DNA of 64,000 nucleotides, taken from NCBI GenBank assembly GCA_034092305.1, contig JASJET010000005.1, forward strand, positions 1,890,501 through 1,954,500, given 5' to 3'. The DNA is from Diaprepes abbreviatus (Eukaryota; Arthropoda; Insecta; Coleoptera; Curculionidae). Position numbers and translations under genes: made by a program. Of this stretch, positions 19,594-32,500 are shown piece after piece. Every line of letters begins with the position of its first letter. Within the stretch, counting starts at the first letter, position 1. The notes beneath the pieces are model-generated. The model saw only the letters and a list, made by a program, of their open reading frames with translations. It was not told the origin of the DNA and did no database searches.

Positions 19594-22500
19594 TTATATT
19601 AAAAATGTGTATGCTGTTGGCACTCCCTTCCGTTGACAACTTGTTTTTCTTGCGATCGCCCTTCTCTTTCCCAAGAGCTTTGAATACAGGAAAATAAAAC
19701 CGATTCTGCCTTTTATATTAGAAATGTGTATGCTGTTGGCACTCCCTTCCGTTGACAACTTGTTTTTCTTGCGATCGCCCATCTCCTTCCCAAGAGCTTT
19801 GAGTACAGGAAAATAAAACCGATTCTGCCTTTTATATTAGAAATATGTATGCTGTTGGCACTCCCTTCCGTTGACAACTTGTTTTTCTTGCGATCGCTCC
19901 TCTCCTTCCCAAGAGCTTTGAGTACATGAAAATGAAACCGATTCTGCCTTTTATATTAGAAATGTGTATGCTGTTGGCACTCCCTCCCGTTGACAACTTG
20001 TTTTTCTTGCGATCGCCCCTCTCCTTCCCAAGAGCTTTGAGTACAGGAAAATAAAACCGATTCTGCCTTTTATATTAGAAATGTGTATGCTGTTGGCACT
20101 CCCGCCCGTTGACAACTTGTTTTTCTTGCGATCGCCCCTCTCCTTCCCAAGAGTTTTGAGTACAGAAAAATAAAACCGATTCTGCTTTTTATATTAGAAA
20201 TGTGTATGCTGTTGGCACTCCCTTCCGTTGACAACTTGTTTTTCTTGCGATAGCCCCTCTCCTTCCCAAGAGCTTTGAGTACAGGAAAATAAAACCGATT
20301 CTGCCTTTTATATTAGAAATGTGTAGGCTGTTGGCACTCCCTTCCGTTGACAATTTGTTTTTCTTGCGATTGCCCCTCTCCTTGCCAAGAGCTTTGAGTA
20401 CAGGAAAATAAAACCGATTCTGTCTTTTATATTAGAAATGTGTATGCTGTTGGCACTCCCTCCCATTGACAACTTGTTTTTCTTGCGATCGCCCCTCTCC
20501 TTCCCAAGAGCTTTGAGTACAGGAAAATAAAAACGATTCTGCCTTTTCTATTAGAAATGTGTATGCTGTTGGCACTCCCTTCCGTTGACAACTTGTTTTT
20601 CTTGCCATCGCCCCTCTCCTTCCCAAGAGCTTTGAGTACAGGAAAATAAAACCGATTCTGCCTTTTCTATTAGAAATGTATATGCTGTTGGCACTCCCTT
20701 GCGTTGACAACTTGTTGTTCTTGCGATCGCCCCTCTCCTTCCCAAGAGCTTTGAGTACAGGAAAATAAAACCGACTCTGCCTTTTATATTAGAAATGTGT
20801 ATGCTGTTGGCACTCCCTCCCGTAGACAACTTGTTTTTCTTGTGATCGCCCCTCTCTTTCCAAGAGTTTTAATTTCAGGAAAATAAAACCGATTCTGCCT
20901 TTTATGTTAGAAATGGGTATGCTGTTGGCACTCCCTCCCGTTGACAACTTGTTTTTCTTGTGATCGCCCCTCTCTTTCCCTAGAGCTTTGAGTACAGGAA
21001 AATAAAACCGATTCTGCCTTTTATATTAGAAATGTGTATGCTGTTGGCACTCCCTTGCGTTGACAACTTGTTTTTCTTGTGATCGCCCCTCTCTTTCCAA
21101 GAGCTTTAAGTTCAGGAAAATGAAACCGATTCTGCATTTTATATTAGAAATGTGTATGCTGTTGGCACTCCCTTCCGTTGACAACTTGTTTTTCTTGCGA
21201 TCGCCCCACTCCATCCCTAGAGCTTTGAGTACAGGAAAATAAAACCGATTCTGCCTTTTATATTAGAAATGTGTATGCTGTTGGCACTCCCTTCCGTTGA
21301 AAACTTGTTTTTCTTGCGATCGCCCCTCTCCTTCCCAAGAGCTTTGAGTACAGGAAAATATAACCGATTCTGCCTTTTATATTAGAAATGCGTATGCTTT
21401 TGGCACTCCCTCCCGTTGACAACTTGTTTTTCTTGCGATCGCCCCTCTCCTTCCCAAGAGCTTTGAGTACAGGAAAATATAACCGATTCTGCCTTTTATA
21501 TTAGAAATGCGTATGCTTTTGGCACTCCCTCCCGTTGACAACTTGTTTTTCTTGCGATCGCCCCTCTCCTTCCCAAGAGCTTTGAGTACAGGAAAATAAA
21601 ACCGATTCTGCCTTTTATATTAGAAATATGTATGCTGTTGGCACTCCCTTCCGTTAGCAACTTGTTTTTCTTGCGGTCGCCCCTCTCCTTCCCAAGAGCT
21701 TTGAGTACAGGAAAATGAAACCGATTCTGCCTTTTATATTAGAAATGTGTATGCTGTTGGCACTCCCTCCCTTTGTCAACTTGTTTTTCTTGTGATCGCC
21801 CCTCTCCTTCCCAAGTGCTTTGAGTACAGGAAAATAAAACCGATTCTGCCTTTTATATTAGAAATGTGTATGCTGTTGGCACTCCCTCCCGTTGACAATT
21901 TGTTTTTCTTGCGATCGCCCCTATCCTTCCCAGGAGCTTTGAGTACAGGAAAATAAAACCGATTCTGCTTTTTCTATTAGAAATGTGTATGCTGTTGGCA
22001 CTCCTTTCCGTTGACAACTTGTTTTTCTTGCGATCGCCCCTCTCTTTCCCAAGAGCTTTGAGTACAGGAAAATAAAACCGATTCTGCCTTTTATATTAGA
22101 AATGTGTATGCTGTTGGCACTCCCTCCCGTTGACAACTTGTTTTTCTTGCGATCGCCCCTCTCTTTCCCAAGAGCTTTGAGTAAAGGAAAATAAACCGAT
22201 TCTGCCTTTTATATTAGAAATGTGTATGCTGTTGGCACTCCCTTCCGTTGACATCATGTTTTTCTTGCGATCGCTCCTCTCCTTCCCAAGAGCTTTGAGT
22301 ACAGGAAAATAAAACCGATTCTGCCTTTTATATGAGAAATGTGTATGCTGTTGGCACTCCCTCCCATTGACAACTTGTTTTTCTTGCGATCGCCCATCTC
22401 CTTCCCAAGAGCTTTGAGTACAGGAAAATAAAACCGATTCTGCCTTTTATATTAGAAATGTGTATGCTGTTGGCACTCCCTTCCGTTGAAAACTTGTTTT

Positions 22501-25500
22501 TCTTGCGATAGCCCCTCTCCTTCCCAAGAGCTTTGAGTATAGGAAAATAAAACCGATTCTGCCTTTTATATTAGAAATGTGTATGCTGTTGGCACTCCCT
22601 TCCGTTGACAACTTGTTTTTCTTGCGATCGCCCCTCTCCTTCCCAAGAGCTTTGAGTACAGGAAAATAAAACCGATTCTGCCTTTTATATTACAAATGTG
22701 TATGCTGTTGGCACTCCCTTCCGTTGACAACTTGTTTTTCTTGCGATCGCCCCTCTCCTTCCCAAGAGCTTTGAGTACAGGAAAATAAAACCGATTCTGC
22801 CTTTTATATTAAAAATGTGTATGCTGTTGGCACTCCCTTCCGTTGACAACTTGTTTTTCTTGCGATCGCCCTTCTCTTTCCCAAGAGCTTTGAATACAGG
22901 AAAATAAAACCGATTCTGCCTTTTATATTAGAAATGTGTATGCTGTTGGCACTCCCTCCCATTGACAACTTGTTTTTCTTGCGATCGCCCATCTCCTTCC
23001 CAAGAGCTTTGAGTACAGGAAAATAAAACCGATTCTGCCTTTTATATTAGAAATGTGTATGCTGTTGGCACTCCCTTCCGTTGAAAACTTGTTTTTCTTG
23101 CGATAGCCCCTCTCCTTCCCAAGAGCTTTGAGTATAGGAAAATAAAACCGATTCTGCCTTTTATATTAGAAATGTGTATGCTGTTGGCACTCCCTTCCGT
23201 TGACAACTTGTTTTTCTTGCGATCGCCCCTCTCCTTCCCAAGAGCTTTGAGTACAGGAAAATAAAACCGATTCTGCCTTTTATATTACAAATGTGTATGC
23301 TGTTGGCACTCCCTTCCGTTGACAACTTGTTTTTCTTGCGATCGCCCCTCTCCTTCCCAAGAGCTTTGAGTACAGGAAAATAAAACCGATTCTGCCTTTT
23401 GTATTAAAAATGTGTATGCTGTTGGCACTCCCTTCCGTTGACAACTTGTTTTTCTTGCGATCGCCCATCTCCTTCCCAAGAGCTTTGAGTACAGGAAAAT
23501 AAAACCGATTCTGCCTTTTATATTAGAAATATGTATGCTGTTGGCACTCCCTTCCGTTGACAACTTGTTTTTCTTGCGATCGCACCTCTCCTTCCCAAGA
23601 GCTTTGAGTACATGAAAATGAAACCGATTCTGCCTTTTATATTAGAAATGTGTATGCTGTTGGCACTCCCTCCCGTTGACAACTTGTTTTTCTTGCGATC
23701 GCCCCTCTCCTTCGCAAGAGCTTTGAGTACAGGAAAATAAAACCGATTCTGCCTTTTATATTAGAAATGTGTATGCTGTTGGCACTCCCGCCCGTTGACA
23801 ACTTGTTTTTCTTGCGATCGCCCCTCTCCTTCCCAAGAGTTTTGAGTACAGAAAAATAAAACCGATTCTGCTTTTTATATTAGAAATGTGTATGCTGTTG
23901 GCACTCCCTTCCGTTGACAACTTGTTTTTCTTGCGATAACCCCTCTCCTTCCCAAGAGCTTTGAGTACAGGAAAATAAAACCGATTCTGCCTTTTATATT
24001 AGAAATGTGTAGGCTGTTGGCACTCCCTTCCGTTGACAATTTGTTTTTCTTGCGATTGCCCCTCTCCTTCCAAAGAGCTTTGAGTACAGGAAAATAAAAC
24101 CGATTCTGTCTTTTATATTAGAAATGTGTATGCTGTTGGCACTCCCTCCCATTGACAACTTGTTTTTCTTGCGATCGCCCCTCTCCTTCCCAAGAGCTTT
24201 GAGTACAGGAAAATAAAAACGATTCTGCCTTTTCTATTAGAAATGTGTATGCTGTTGGCACTCCCTTCCGTTGACAACTTGTTTTTCTTGCCATCGCCCC
24301 TCTCCTTCCCAAGAGCTTTGAGTACAGGAAAATAAAACCGATTCTGCCTTTTCTATTAGAAATGTGTATGCTGTTGGCACTCCCTTGCGTTGACAACTTG
24401 TTGTTCTTGCGATCGCCCCTCTCCTTCCCAAGAGCTTTGAGTACAGGAAAATAAAACCGACTCTGCCTTTTATATTAGAAATGTGTATGCTGTTGGCACT
24501 CCCTCCCGTAGACAACTTGTTTTTCTTGTGATCGCCCCTCTCTTTCCAAGAGTTTTAATTTCAGGAAAATAAAACCGATTCTGCCTTTTATGTTAGAAAT
24601 GGGTATGCTGTTGGCACTCCCTCCCGTTGACAACTTGTTTTTCTTGTGATCGCCCCTCTCTTTCCCTAGAGCTTTGAGTACAGGAAAATAAAACCGATTC
24701 TGCCTTTTATATTAGAAATGTGTATGCTGTTGGCACTCCCTTGCGTTGACAACTTGTTTTTCTTGTGATCGCCCCTCTCTTTCCAAGAGCTTTAAGTTCA
24801 GGAAAATGAAACCGATTCTGCATTTTATATTAGAAATGTGTATGCTGTTGGCACTCCCTTCCGTTGACAACTTGTTTTTCTTGCGATCGCCCCACTCCAT
24901 CCCTAGAGCTTTGAGTACAGGAAAATAAAACCGATTCTGCCTTTTATATTAGAAATGTGTATGCTGTTGGCACTCCCTTCCGTTGAAAACTTGTTTTTCT
25001 TGCGATCGCCCCTCTCCTTCCCAAGAGCTTTGAGTACAGGAAAATATAACCGATTCTGCCTTTTATATTAGAAATGCGTATGCTTTTGGCACTCCCTCCC
25101 GTTGACAACTTGTTTTTCTTGCGATCGCCCCTCTCCTTCCCAAGAGCTTTGAGTACAAGAAAATATAACCGATTCTGCCTTTTATATTAGAAATGCGTAT
25201 GCTTTTGGCACTCCCTCCCGTTGACAACTTGTTTTTCTTGCGATCGCCCCTCTCCTTCCCAAGAGCTTTGAGTACAGGAAAATAAAACCGATTCTGCCTT
25301 TTATATTAGAAATATGTATGCTGTTGGCACTCCCTTCCGTTAGCAACTTGTTTTTCTTGCGGTCGCCCCTCTCCTTCCCAAGAGCTTTGAGTACAGGAAA
25401 ATGAAACCGATTCTGCCTTTTATATTAGAAATGTGTATGCTGTTTGCACTCCCTCCCTTTGTCAACTTGTTTTTCTTGTGATCGCCCCTCTCCTTCCCAA

Positions 25501-25660
25501 GTGCTTTGAGTACAGGAAAATAAAACCGATTCTGCCTTTTATATTAGAAATGTGTATGCTGTTGGCACTCCCTCCCGTTGACAACTTGTTTTTCTTGCGA
25601 TCGCCCCTCTCCTTCCCAGGAGCTTTGAGTAGAGGAAAATAAAATCGATTCTGCCTTTTC
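19594..25660. repeat. Higher-order satellite block of about 3.69 kb repeated
   Basis: The variant pattern from about 19.6 to 21.9 kb reappears 3,686 bp later (about 23.3-25.6 kb), which is 31 monomers minus 3 bp. Shared rare variants include CAATTTGTTTTTCTTGCGATTGCC (20.35/24.04 kb), TTGTTGTTCTTGCGATCG (20.71/24.40 kb) and AAATATAACCG (21.36/25.04 kb). At about 25.54 kb the second copy has one extra monomer, after which the offset becomes 3,805 bp. A third, more rearranged copy starts near 28.6 kb (offset 3,922 bp). Confidence 0.85.
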
Positions 25661-28600
25661 TGTTAGAAATGTGTATGCTGTTGGCACTCCCTCCCGTTGA
25701 CAATTTGTTTTTCTTGCGATCGCCCCTATCCTTCCCAGGAGCTTTGAGTACAGGAAAATAAAACCGATTCTGCTTTTTCTATTAGAAATGTGTATGCTGT
25801 TGGCACTCCTTTCCGTTGACAACTTGTTTTTCTTGCGATCGCCCCTCTCTTTCCCAAGAGCTTTGAGTACAGGAAAATAAAACCGATTCTGCCTTTTATA
25901 TTAGAAATGTGTATGCTGTTGGCACTCCCTTCCGTTGACAACTTGTTTTTCTTGCGATCGCCCCTCTCTTTCCCAAGAGCTTTGAGTAAAGGAAAATAAA
26001 CCGATTCTGCCTTTTATATTAGAAATGTGTATGCTGTTGGCACTCCCTTCCGTTGACATCATGTTTTTCTTGCGATCGCTCCTCTCCTTCCCAAGAGCTT
26101 TGAGTACAGGAAAATAAAACCGATTCTGCCTTTTATATTAGAAATGTGTATGCTGTTGGCACTCCCTTCCGTTGACAACATGTTTTTCTTGCGATCGCCC
26201 CTCTCCTTCCCAAGAGCTTTGAGTACAGGAAAATAAAACCAATTCTGCTTTTTATTTTAGAAATGTGTATGCTGTTGGCACTCCCTTCCGTTGACAACTT
26301 GTTTTTCTTGCGATCGCCCCTCTCCTTCCCAAGAGCTTTGAGTACAGGAAAATAAAACCGATTCTGCCTTTTATATTAGAAATGTGTATGCTGTTGGCAC
26401 TCCCTCCCGTTGACAACTTGTTTTTCTTGCGATCGCCCCTCTCCTTCCCAGGAGCTTTGAGTACAGGAAAATAAAACCGATTCTGCCTTTTCTATTAGAA
26501 ATGTGTTTGCTGTTGGCACTCCCTTCCGTTGACAACTTCTTTTTCTTGCGATGGCCCCTCTCCTTCCCAAGAGCTTTTAGTACAGGAAAATAAAACCGAT
26601 TCTGCCTTTTATATTAAAAATGTGAATGCTGTTGGCACACCCTCCCGTTGACAACTAGTTTTTCTCGCGATCGCCCCTCTCCTTCCCAAAAGCTTTGAAT
26701 ACAGGAAAATAAAACCGATTCTGCCTTTTATATTAGAAATGTGTATGCTTTTGGCACTCCCTCCCGTTGACAACTTGTTTTTCTTGTGATCGCCCCTCTC
26801 CTTTCCAAGATCTTTGAGTACAGGAAAATAAAACCGATTCTGCCTTTTATGTTAGAAATGGGTATGCTGTTGGCACTCCCTCCCGTTGACAACTTGTTTT
26901 TCTTGTGATCGTCCCTCTCTTTCCCAAGAGCTTTGAGTACAGGAAAATAAAACCGATTCTGCCTTTTATATTAGAAATGTGTATGCTATTGGCACTCCCT
27001 TGCGTTGACAACTTGTTTTTCTTGCGATCGCACCTCTCCTTCCCAAGAGCTTTGAGTACAGGAAAATAAAACCGACTCTGCCTTTTATATTAGAAATGTG
27101 TATGCAGTTGGCACTCCCTCCCGTAGACAACTTGTTTTTCTTGTGATCGCCCCTCTCTTTCCAAGAGTTTTAATTTCAGGAAAATAAAACCGATTCTGCC
27201 TTTTATGTTAGAAATGGGTATGCTGTTGGCACTCCCTCCCGTTGACAACTTGTTTTTCTTGTGATCGCCCCTCTCTTTCCCAAGAGCTTTGAGTACAGGA
27301 AAATAAAACCGATTCTGCCTTTTATATTAGAAATGTGTATGCTGTTGACACTCCCTTCCGTTGACAACTTGTTTTTCTTGCGATAGCCCCTCTCCTTCCC
27401 AAGAGCTTTGAGTACAGGAAAATAAAACCGATTCTGCCTTTTATATTAGAAATGTGTAGGCTGTTGGCACTCCCTTCCGTTGACAACTTGTTTTTCTTGC
27501 GATCGCCCCTCTCCTTCCCAAGAGCTTTGATTACAGGAAAATAAAACCGATTCTGCCTTTTATATTAGAAATGTGTATGCTGTTGGCACTCCCTCCCATT
27601 GACAACTTGTTTTTCTTGCGATCGCCCCTCTCTTTCCCAAGAGCTTTGAGTACAGGAAAATAAACCGATTCTGCCTTTTATATTAGAAATGTGTATGCTG
27701 TTGGCACTCCCTTCCGTTGACAACATGTTTTTCTTGCGATCGCCCCTCTCCTTCCCAAGAGCTTTGAGTACAGGAAAATAAAACCGATTCTGCCTTTTAT
27801 ATTAGAAATGTGTATGCTGTTGGCACTCCCTTCCGTTGACAACATGTTTTTCTTGCGATCGCCCCTCTCCTTCCCAAGAGCTTTGAGTACAGGAAAATAA
27901 AACCGATTCTGCTTTTTATTTTAGAAATGTGTATGCTGTTGGCACTCCCTTCCGTTGACAACTTCTTTTTCTTGCGATAGCCGCTCTCCTTCCCAAGAGC
28001 TTTTAGTACAGGAAAATAAAACCGATTCTGCCTTTTATATTAAAAATGTGAATGCTTTTGTCACTCCCTCCCGTTGACAACTTGTTTTTCTTGTGATCGC
28101 CCCTCTCCTTTCCAAGATCTTTGAGTACAGGAAAATAAAACCGATTCTGCCTTTTATGTTAGAAATGGGTATGCTGTTGGCACTCCCTTCCGTTGACAAC
28201 TTGTTTTTCTTGCGATCGCCCCTCTCTTTCCCAAGAGCTTTGAATACAGGAAAATAAAACCGATTCTGCCTTTTATATTAGAAGTGTGTATGCTGTTGGC
28301 ACTCCCTTCCGTTGACAACTTGTTTTTCTTGCGATCGCCCCTCTTTTTCCCAAGAGCTTTGAATACAGGAAAATAAAACCGATTTTGCCTTTTATATTAG
28401 AAATGTGTATGCTGTTGGCACTCCCTTCCGTTGACAACTTGTTTTTCTTGTGATCGCCCCTCTCTTTCCAAGAGTTTTAATTTCAGGAAAATAAAACCGA
28501 TTCTGCCTTTTATGTTAGAAATGGGTATGCTGTTGGCACTCCCTCCCGTTGACAACTTGTTTTTCTTGTGATCGCCCCTCTCTTTCCCAAGAGCTTTGAG

Positions 28601-29582
28601 TACAGGAAAATAAAATCGATTCTGCCTTTTCTATTAGAAATGTGTATGCTGTTGGCACTCCCTTGCGTTGACAACTTGTTTTTCTTGTGATCGCCCCTCT
28701 CTTTCCAAGAGCTTTAAGTTCAGGAAAATGAAACCGATTCTGCATTTTATATTAGAAATGTGTATGCTGTTGGCATTCCCTTCCGTTGACAACTTGTTTT
28801 TCTTGCGATCGCCCCACTCCATCCCTAGAGCTTTGAGTACAGGAAAATAAAACCGATTCTGCCTTTTATATTAGAAATGTGTATGCTGTTGGCACTCCCT
28901 TCCGTTGAAAACTTGTTTTTCTTGCGATCGCCCCTCTCCTTCCCAAGAGCTTTGAGTACAGGAAAATATAACCGATTCTGCCTTTTATATTAGAAATGCG
29001 TATGTTTTTGGCACTCCCTCCCGTTGACAACTTGTTTTTCTTGCGATCGCCCCTCTCCTTCCCAAGAGCTTTGAGTACAGGAAAATAAAACCGATTCTGC
29101 CTTTTATATTAGAAATGTGTATGCTGTTGGCACTCCCTTCCGTTGACAACTTGTTTTTCTTGCGTCCGCCCCTCTCCTTCCCAAGAGCTTTGAGTACAGG
29201 AAAATAAAACCGATTCTGCCTTTTATACTAGAAATATGTATGCTGTTGGCACTCCCTTCCGTTAGCAACTTGTTTTTCTTGCGGTCGCCCCTCTCCTTCC
29301 CAAGAGCTTTGAGTACAGGAAAATGAAACCAATTCTGCCTTTTATATTAGAAATGTGTATGCTGTTGGCACTCCCTCCCTTTGTCAACTTGTTTTTCTTG
29401 TGATCGCCCCTCTCCTTCCCAAGTGCTTTGAGTACAGGAAAATAAAACCGATTCTGCCTTTTATATTAGAAATGTGTATGCTGTTGGCACTCCCTCCCGT
29501 TGACAACTTGTTTTTCTTGCGATCGCCCCTCTCCTTCCCAGGAGCTTTGAGTAGAGGAAAATAAAATCGATTCTGCCTTTTC

Positions 29583-32500
29583 TATTAGAAATGTGTATGC
29601 TGTTGGCACTCCCTTCCGTTGACAACTTGTTTTTCTTGCGATCGCCCCTCTCCTTCCCAAGAGCTTTGAGTACAGGAAAATAAAACCGATTCTGCCTTTT
29701 ATATTAGAAATGTGTATGCTGTTGGCACTCCCTCCCGTTGACAACTTCTTTTTCTTGCGATCGCCCCTCTCCTTACCAAGAGCTTTGAGTACAGGAAAAT
29801 AAAACCTATTCTGCCTTTTATATTAGAAATGTGTATGCTGTTGGCACTCCCTCCCGTTGACAATTTGTTTTTCTTGCGATCGCCCCTATCCTTCCCAGGA
29901 GCTTTGAGTACAGGAAAATAAAACCGATTCTGCTTTTTCTATTAGAAATGTGTATGCTGTTGGCACTCCTTTCCGTTGACAACTTGTTTTTCTTGCGATC
30001 GCCCCTCTCTTTCCCAAGAGCTTTGAGTACAGGAAAATAAAACCGATTCTGCCTTTTATATTAGAAATGTGTATGCTGTTGGCACTCCCTTCCGTTGACA
30101 ACTTGTTTTTCTTGCGATCGCCCCTCTCTTTCCCAAGAGCTTTGAGTAAAGGAAAATAAACCGATTCTGCCTTTTATATTAGAAATGTGTATGCTGTTGG
30201 CACTCCCTTCCGTTGACAACATGTTTTTCTTGCGATCGCCCCTCTCCTTCCCAAGAGCTTTGAGTACAGGAAAATAAAACCGATTCTGCCTTTTATATTA
30301 GAAATGTGTATGCTGTTGGCACTCCCTTCCGTTGACAACATGTTTTTCTTGCGATCGCCCCTCTCCTTCCCAAGAGCTTTGAGTACAGGAAAATAAAACC
30401 AATTCTGCTTTTTATTTTAGAAATGTGTATGCTGTTGGCACTCCCTTCCGTTGACAACTTGTTTTTCTTGCGATCGCCCCTCTCCTTCCCAAGAGCTTTG
30501 AGTACAGGAAAATAAAACCGATTCTGCCTTTTATATTAGAAATGTGTATGCTGTTGGCACTCCCTCTCGTTGACAACTTGTTTTTCTTGCGATCGCCCCT
30601 CTCCTTCCCAGGAGCTTTGAGTACAGGAAAATAAAACCGATTCTGCCTTTTCTATTAGAAATGTGTTTGCTGTTGGCACTCCCTTCGGTTGACAACTTCT
30701 TTTTCTTGCGATCGCCCCTCTCCTTCCCAAGAGCTTTTAGTACAGGAAAATAAAACCGATTCTGCCTTTTATATTAAAAATGTGAATGCTGTTGGCACAC
30801 CCTCCCGTTGACAACTAGTTTTTCTCGCGATCGCCCCTCTCCTTCCCAAAAGCTTTGAATACAGGAAAATAAAACCGATTCTGCCTTTTATATTAGAAAT
30901 GTGTATGCTTTTGGCACTCCCTCCCGTTGACAACTTGTTTTTCTTGTGATCGCCCCTCTCCTTTCCAAGATCTTTGAGTACAGGAAAATAAAACCGATTC
31001 TGCCTTTTATGTTAGAAATGGGTATGCTGTTGGCACTCCCTCCCGTTGACAACTTGTTTTTCTTGTGATCGTCCCTCTCTTTCCCAAGAGCTTTGAGTAC
31101 AGGAAAATAAAACCGATTCTGCCTTTTATATTAGAAATGTGTATGCTGTTGGCACTCCCTTGCGTTGACAACTTGTTTTTCTTGCGATCGCACCTCTCCT
31201 TCCCAAGAGCTTTGAGTACAGGTAAATAAAACCGACTCTGCCTTTTATATTAGAAATGTGTATGCAGTTGGCACTCCCTCCCGTAGACAACTTGTTTTTC
31301 TTGTGATCGCCCCTCTCTTTCCAAGAGTTTTAATTTCAGGAAAATAAAACCGATTCTGCCTTTTATGTTAGAAATGGGTATGCTGTTGGCACTCCCTCCC
31401 GTTGACAACTTGTTTTTCTTGTGATCGCCCCTCTCTTTCCCAAGAGCTTTGAGTACAGGAAAATAAAACCGATTCTGCCTTTTATATTAGAAATGTGTAT
31501 GCTGTTGACACTCCCTTCCGTTGACAACTTGTTTTTCTTGCGATAGCCCCTCTCCTTCCCAAGAGCTTTGAGTACAGGAAAATAAAACCGATTCTGCCTT
31601 TTATATTAGAAATGTGTAGGCTGTTGGCACTCCCTTCCGTTGACAACTTGTTTTTCTTGCGATCGCCCCTCTCCTTCCCAAGAGCTTTGATTACAGGAAA
31701 ATAAAACCGATTCTGCCTTTTATATTAGAAATGTGTATGCTGTTGGCACTCCCTCCCGTTGACAACTTGTTTTTCTTGCGATCGCCCCTCTCTTTCCCAA
31801 GAGCTTTGAGTACAGGAAAATAAACCGATTCTGCCTTTTATATTAGAAATGTGTATGCTGTTGGCACTCCCTTCCGTTGACAACATGTTTTTCTTGCGAT
31901 CGCCCCTCTCCTTCCCAAGAGCTTTGAGTACAGGAAAATAAAACCGATTCTGCCTTTTATATTAGAAATGTGTATGCTGTTGGCACTCCCTTCCGTTGAC
32001 AACATGTTTTTCTTGCGATCGCCCCTCTCCTTCCCAAGAGCTTTGAGTACAGGAAAATAAAACCGATTCCGCTTTTTATTTTAGAAATGTGTATGCTGTT
32101 GGCACTCCCTTCCGTTGACAACTTCTTTTTCTTGCGATAGCCGCTCTCCTTCCCAAGAGCTTTTAGTACAGGAAAATAAAACCGATTCTGCCTTTTATAT
32201 TAAAAATGTGAATGCTGTTGGCACACCCTCCCGTTGACAACTAGTTTTTCTCGCGATCGCCCCTCTCCTTCCCAAAAGCTTTGAATACAGGAAAATAAAA
32301 CCGATTCTGCCTTTTATATTAGAAATGTGTATGCTTTTGTCACTCCCTTCCGTTGACAACTTGTTTTTCTTGTGATCGCCCCTCTCCTTTCCAAGATCTT
32401 TGAGTACAGGAAAATAAAACCGATTCTGCCTTTTATGTTAGAAATGGGTATGCTGTTGGCACTCCCTTCCGTTGACAACTTGTTTTTCTTGCGATCGTCC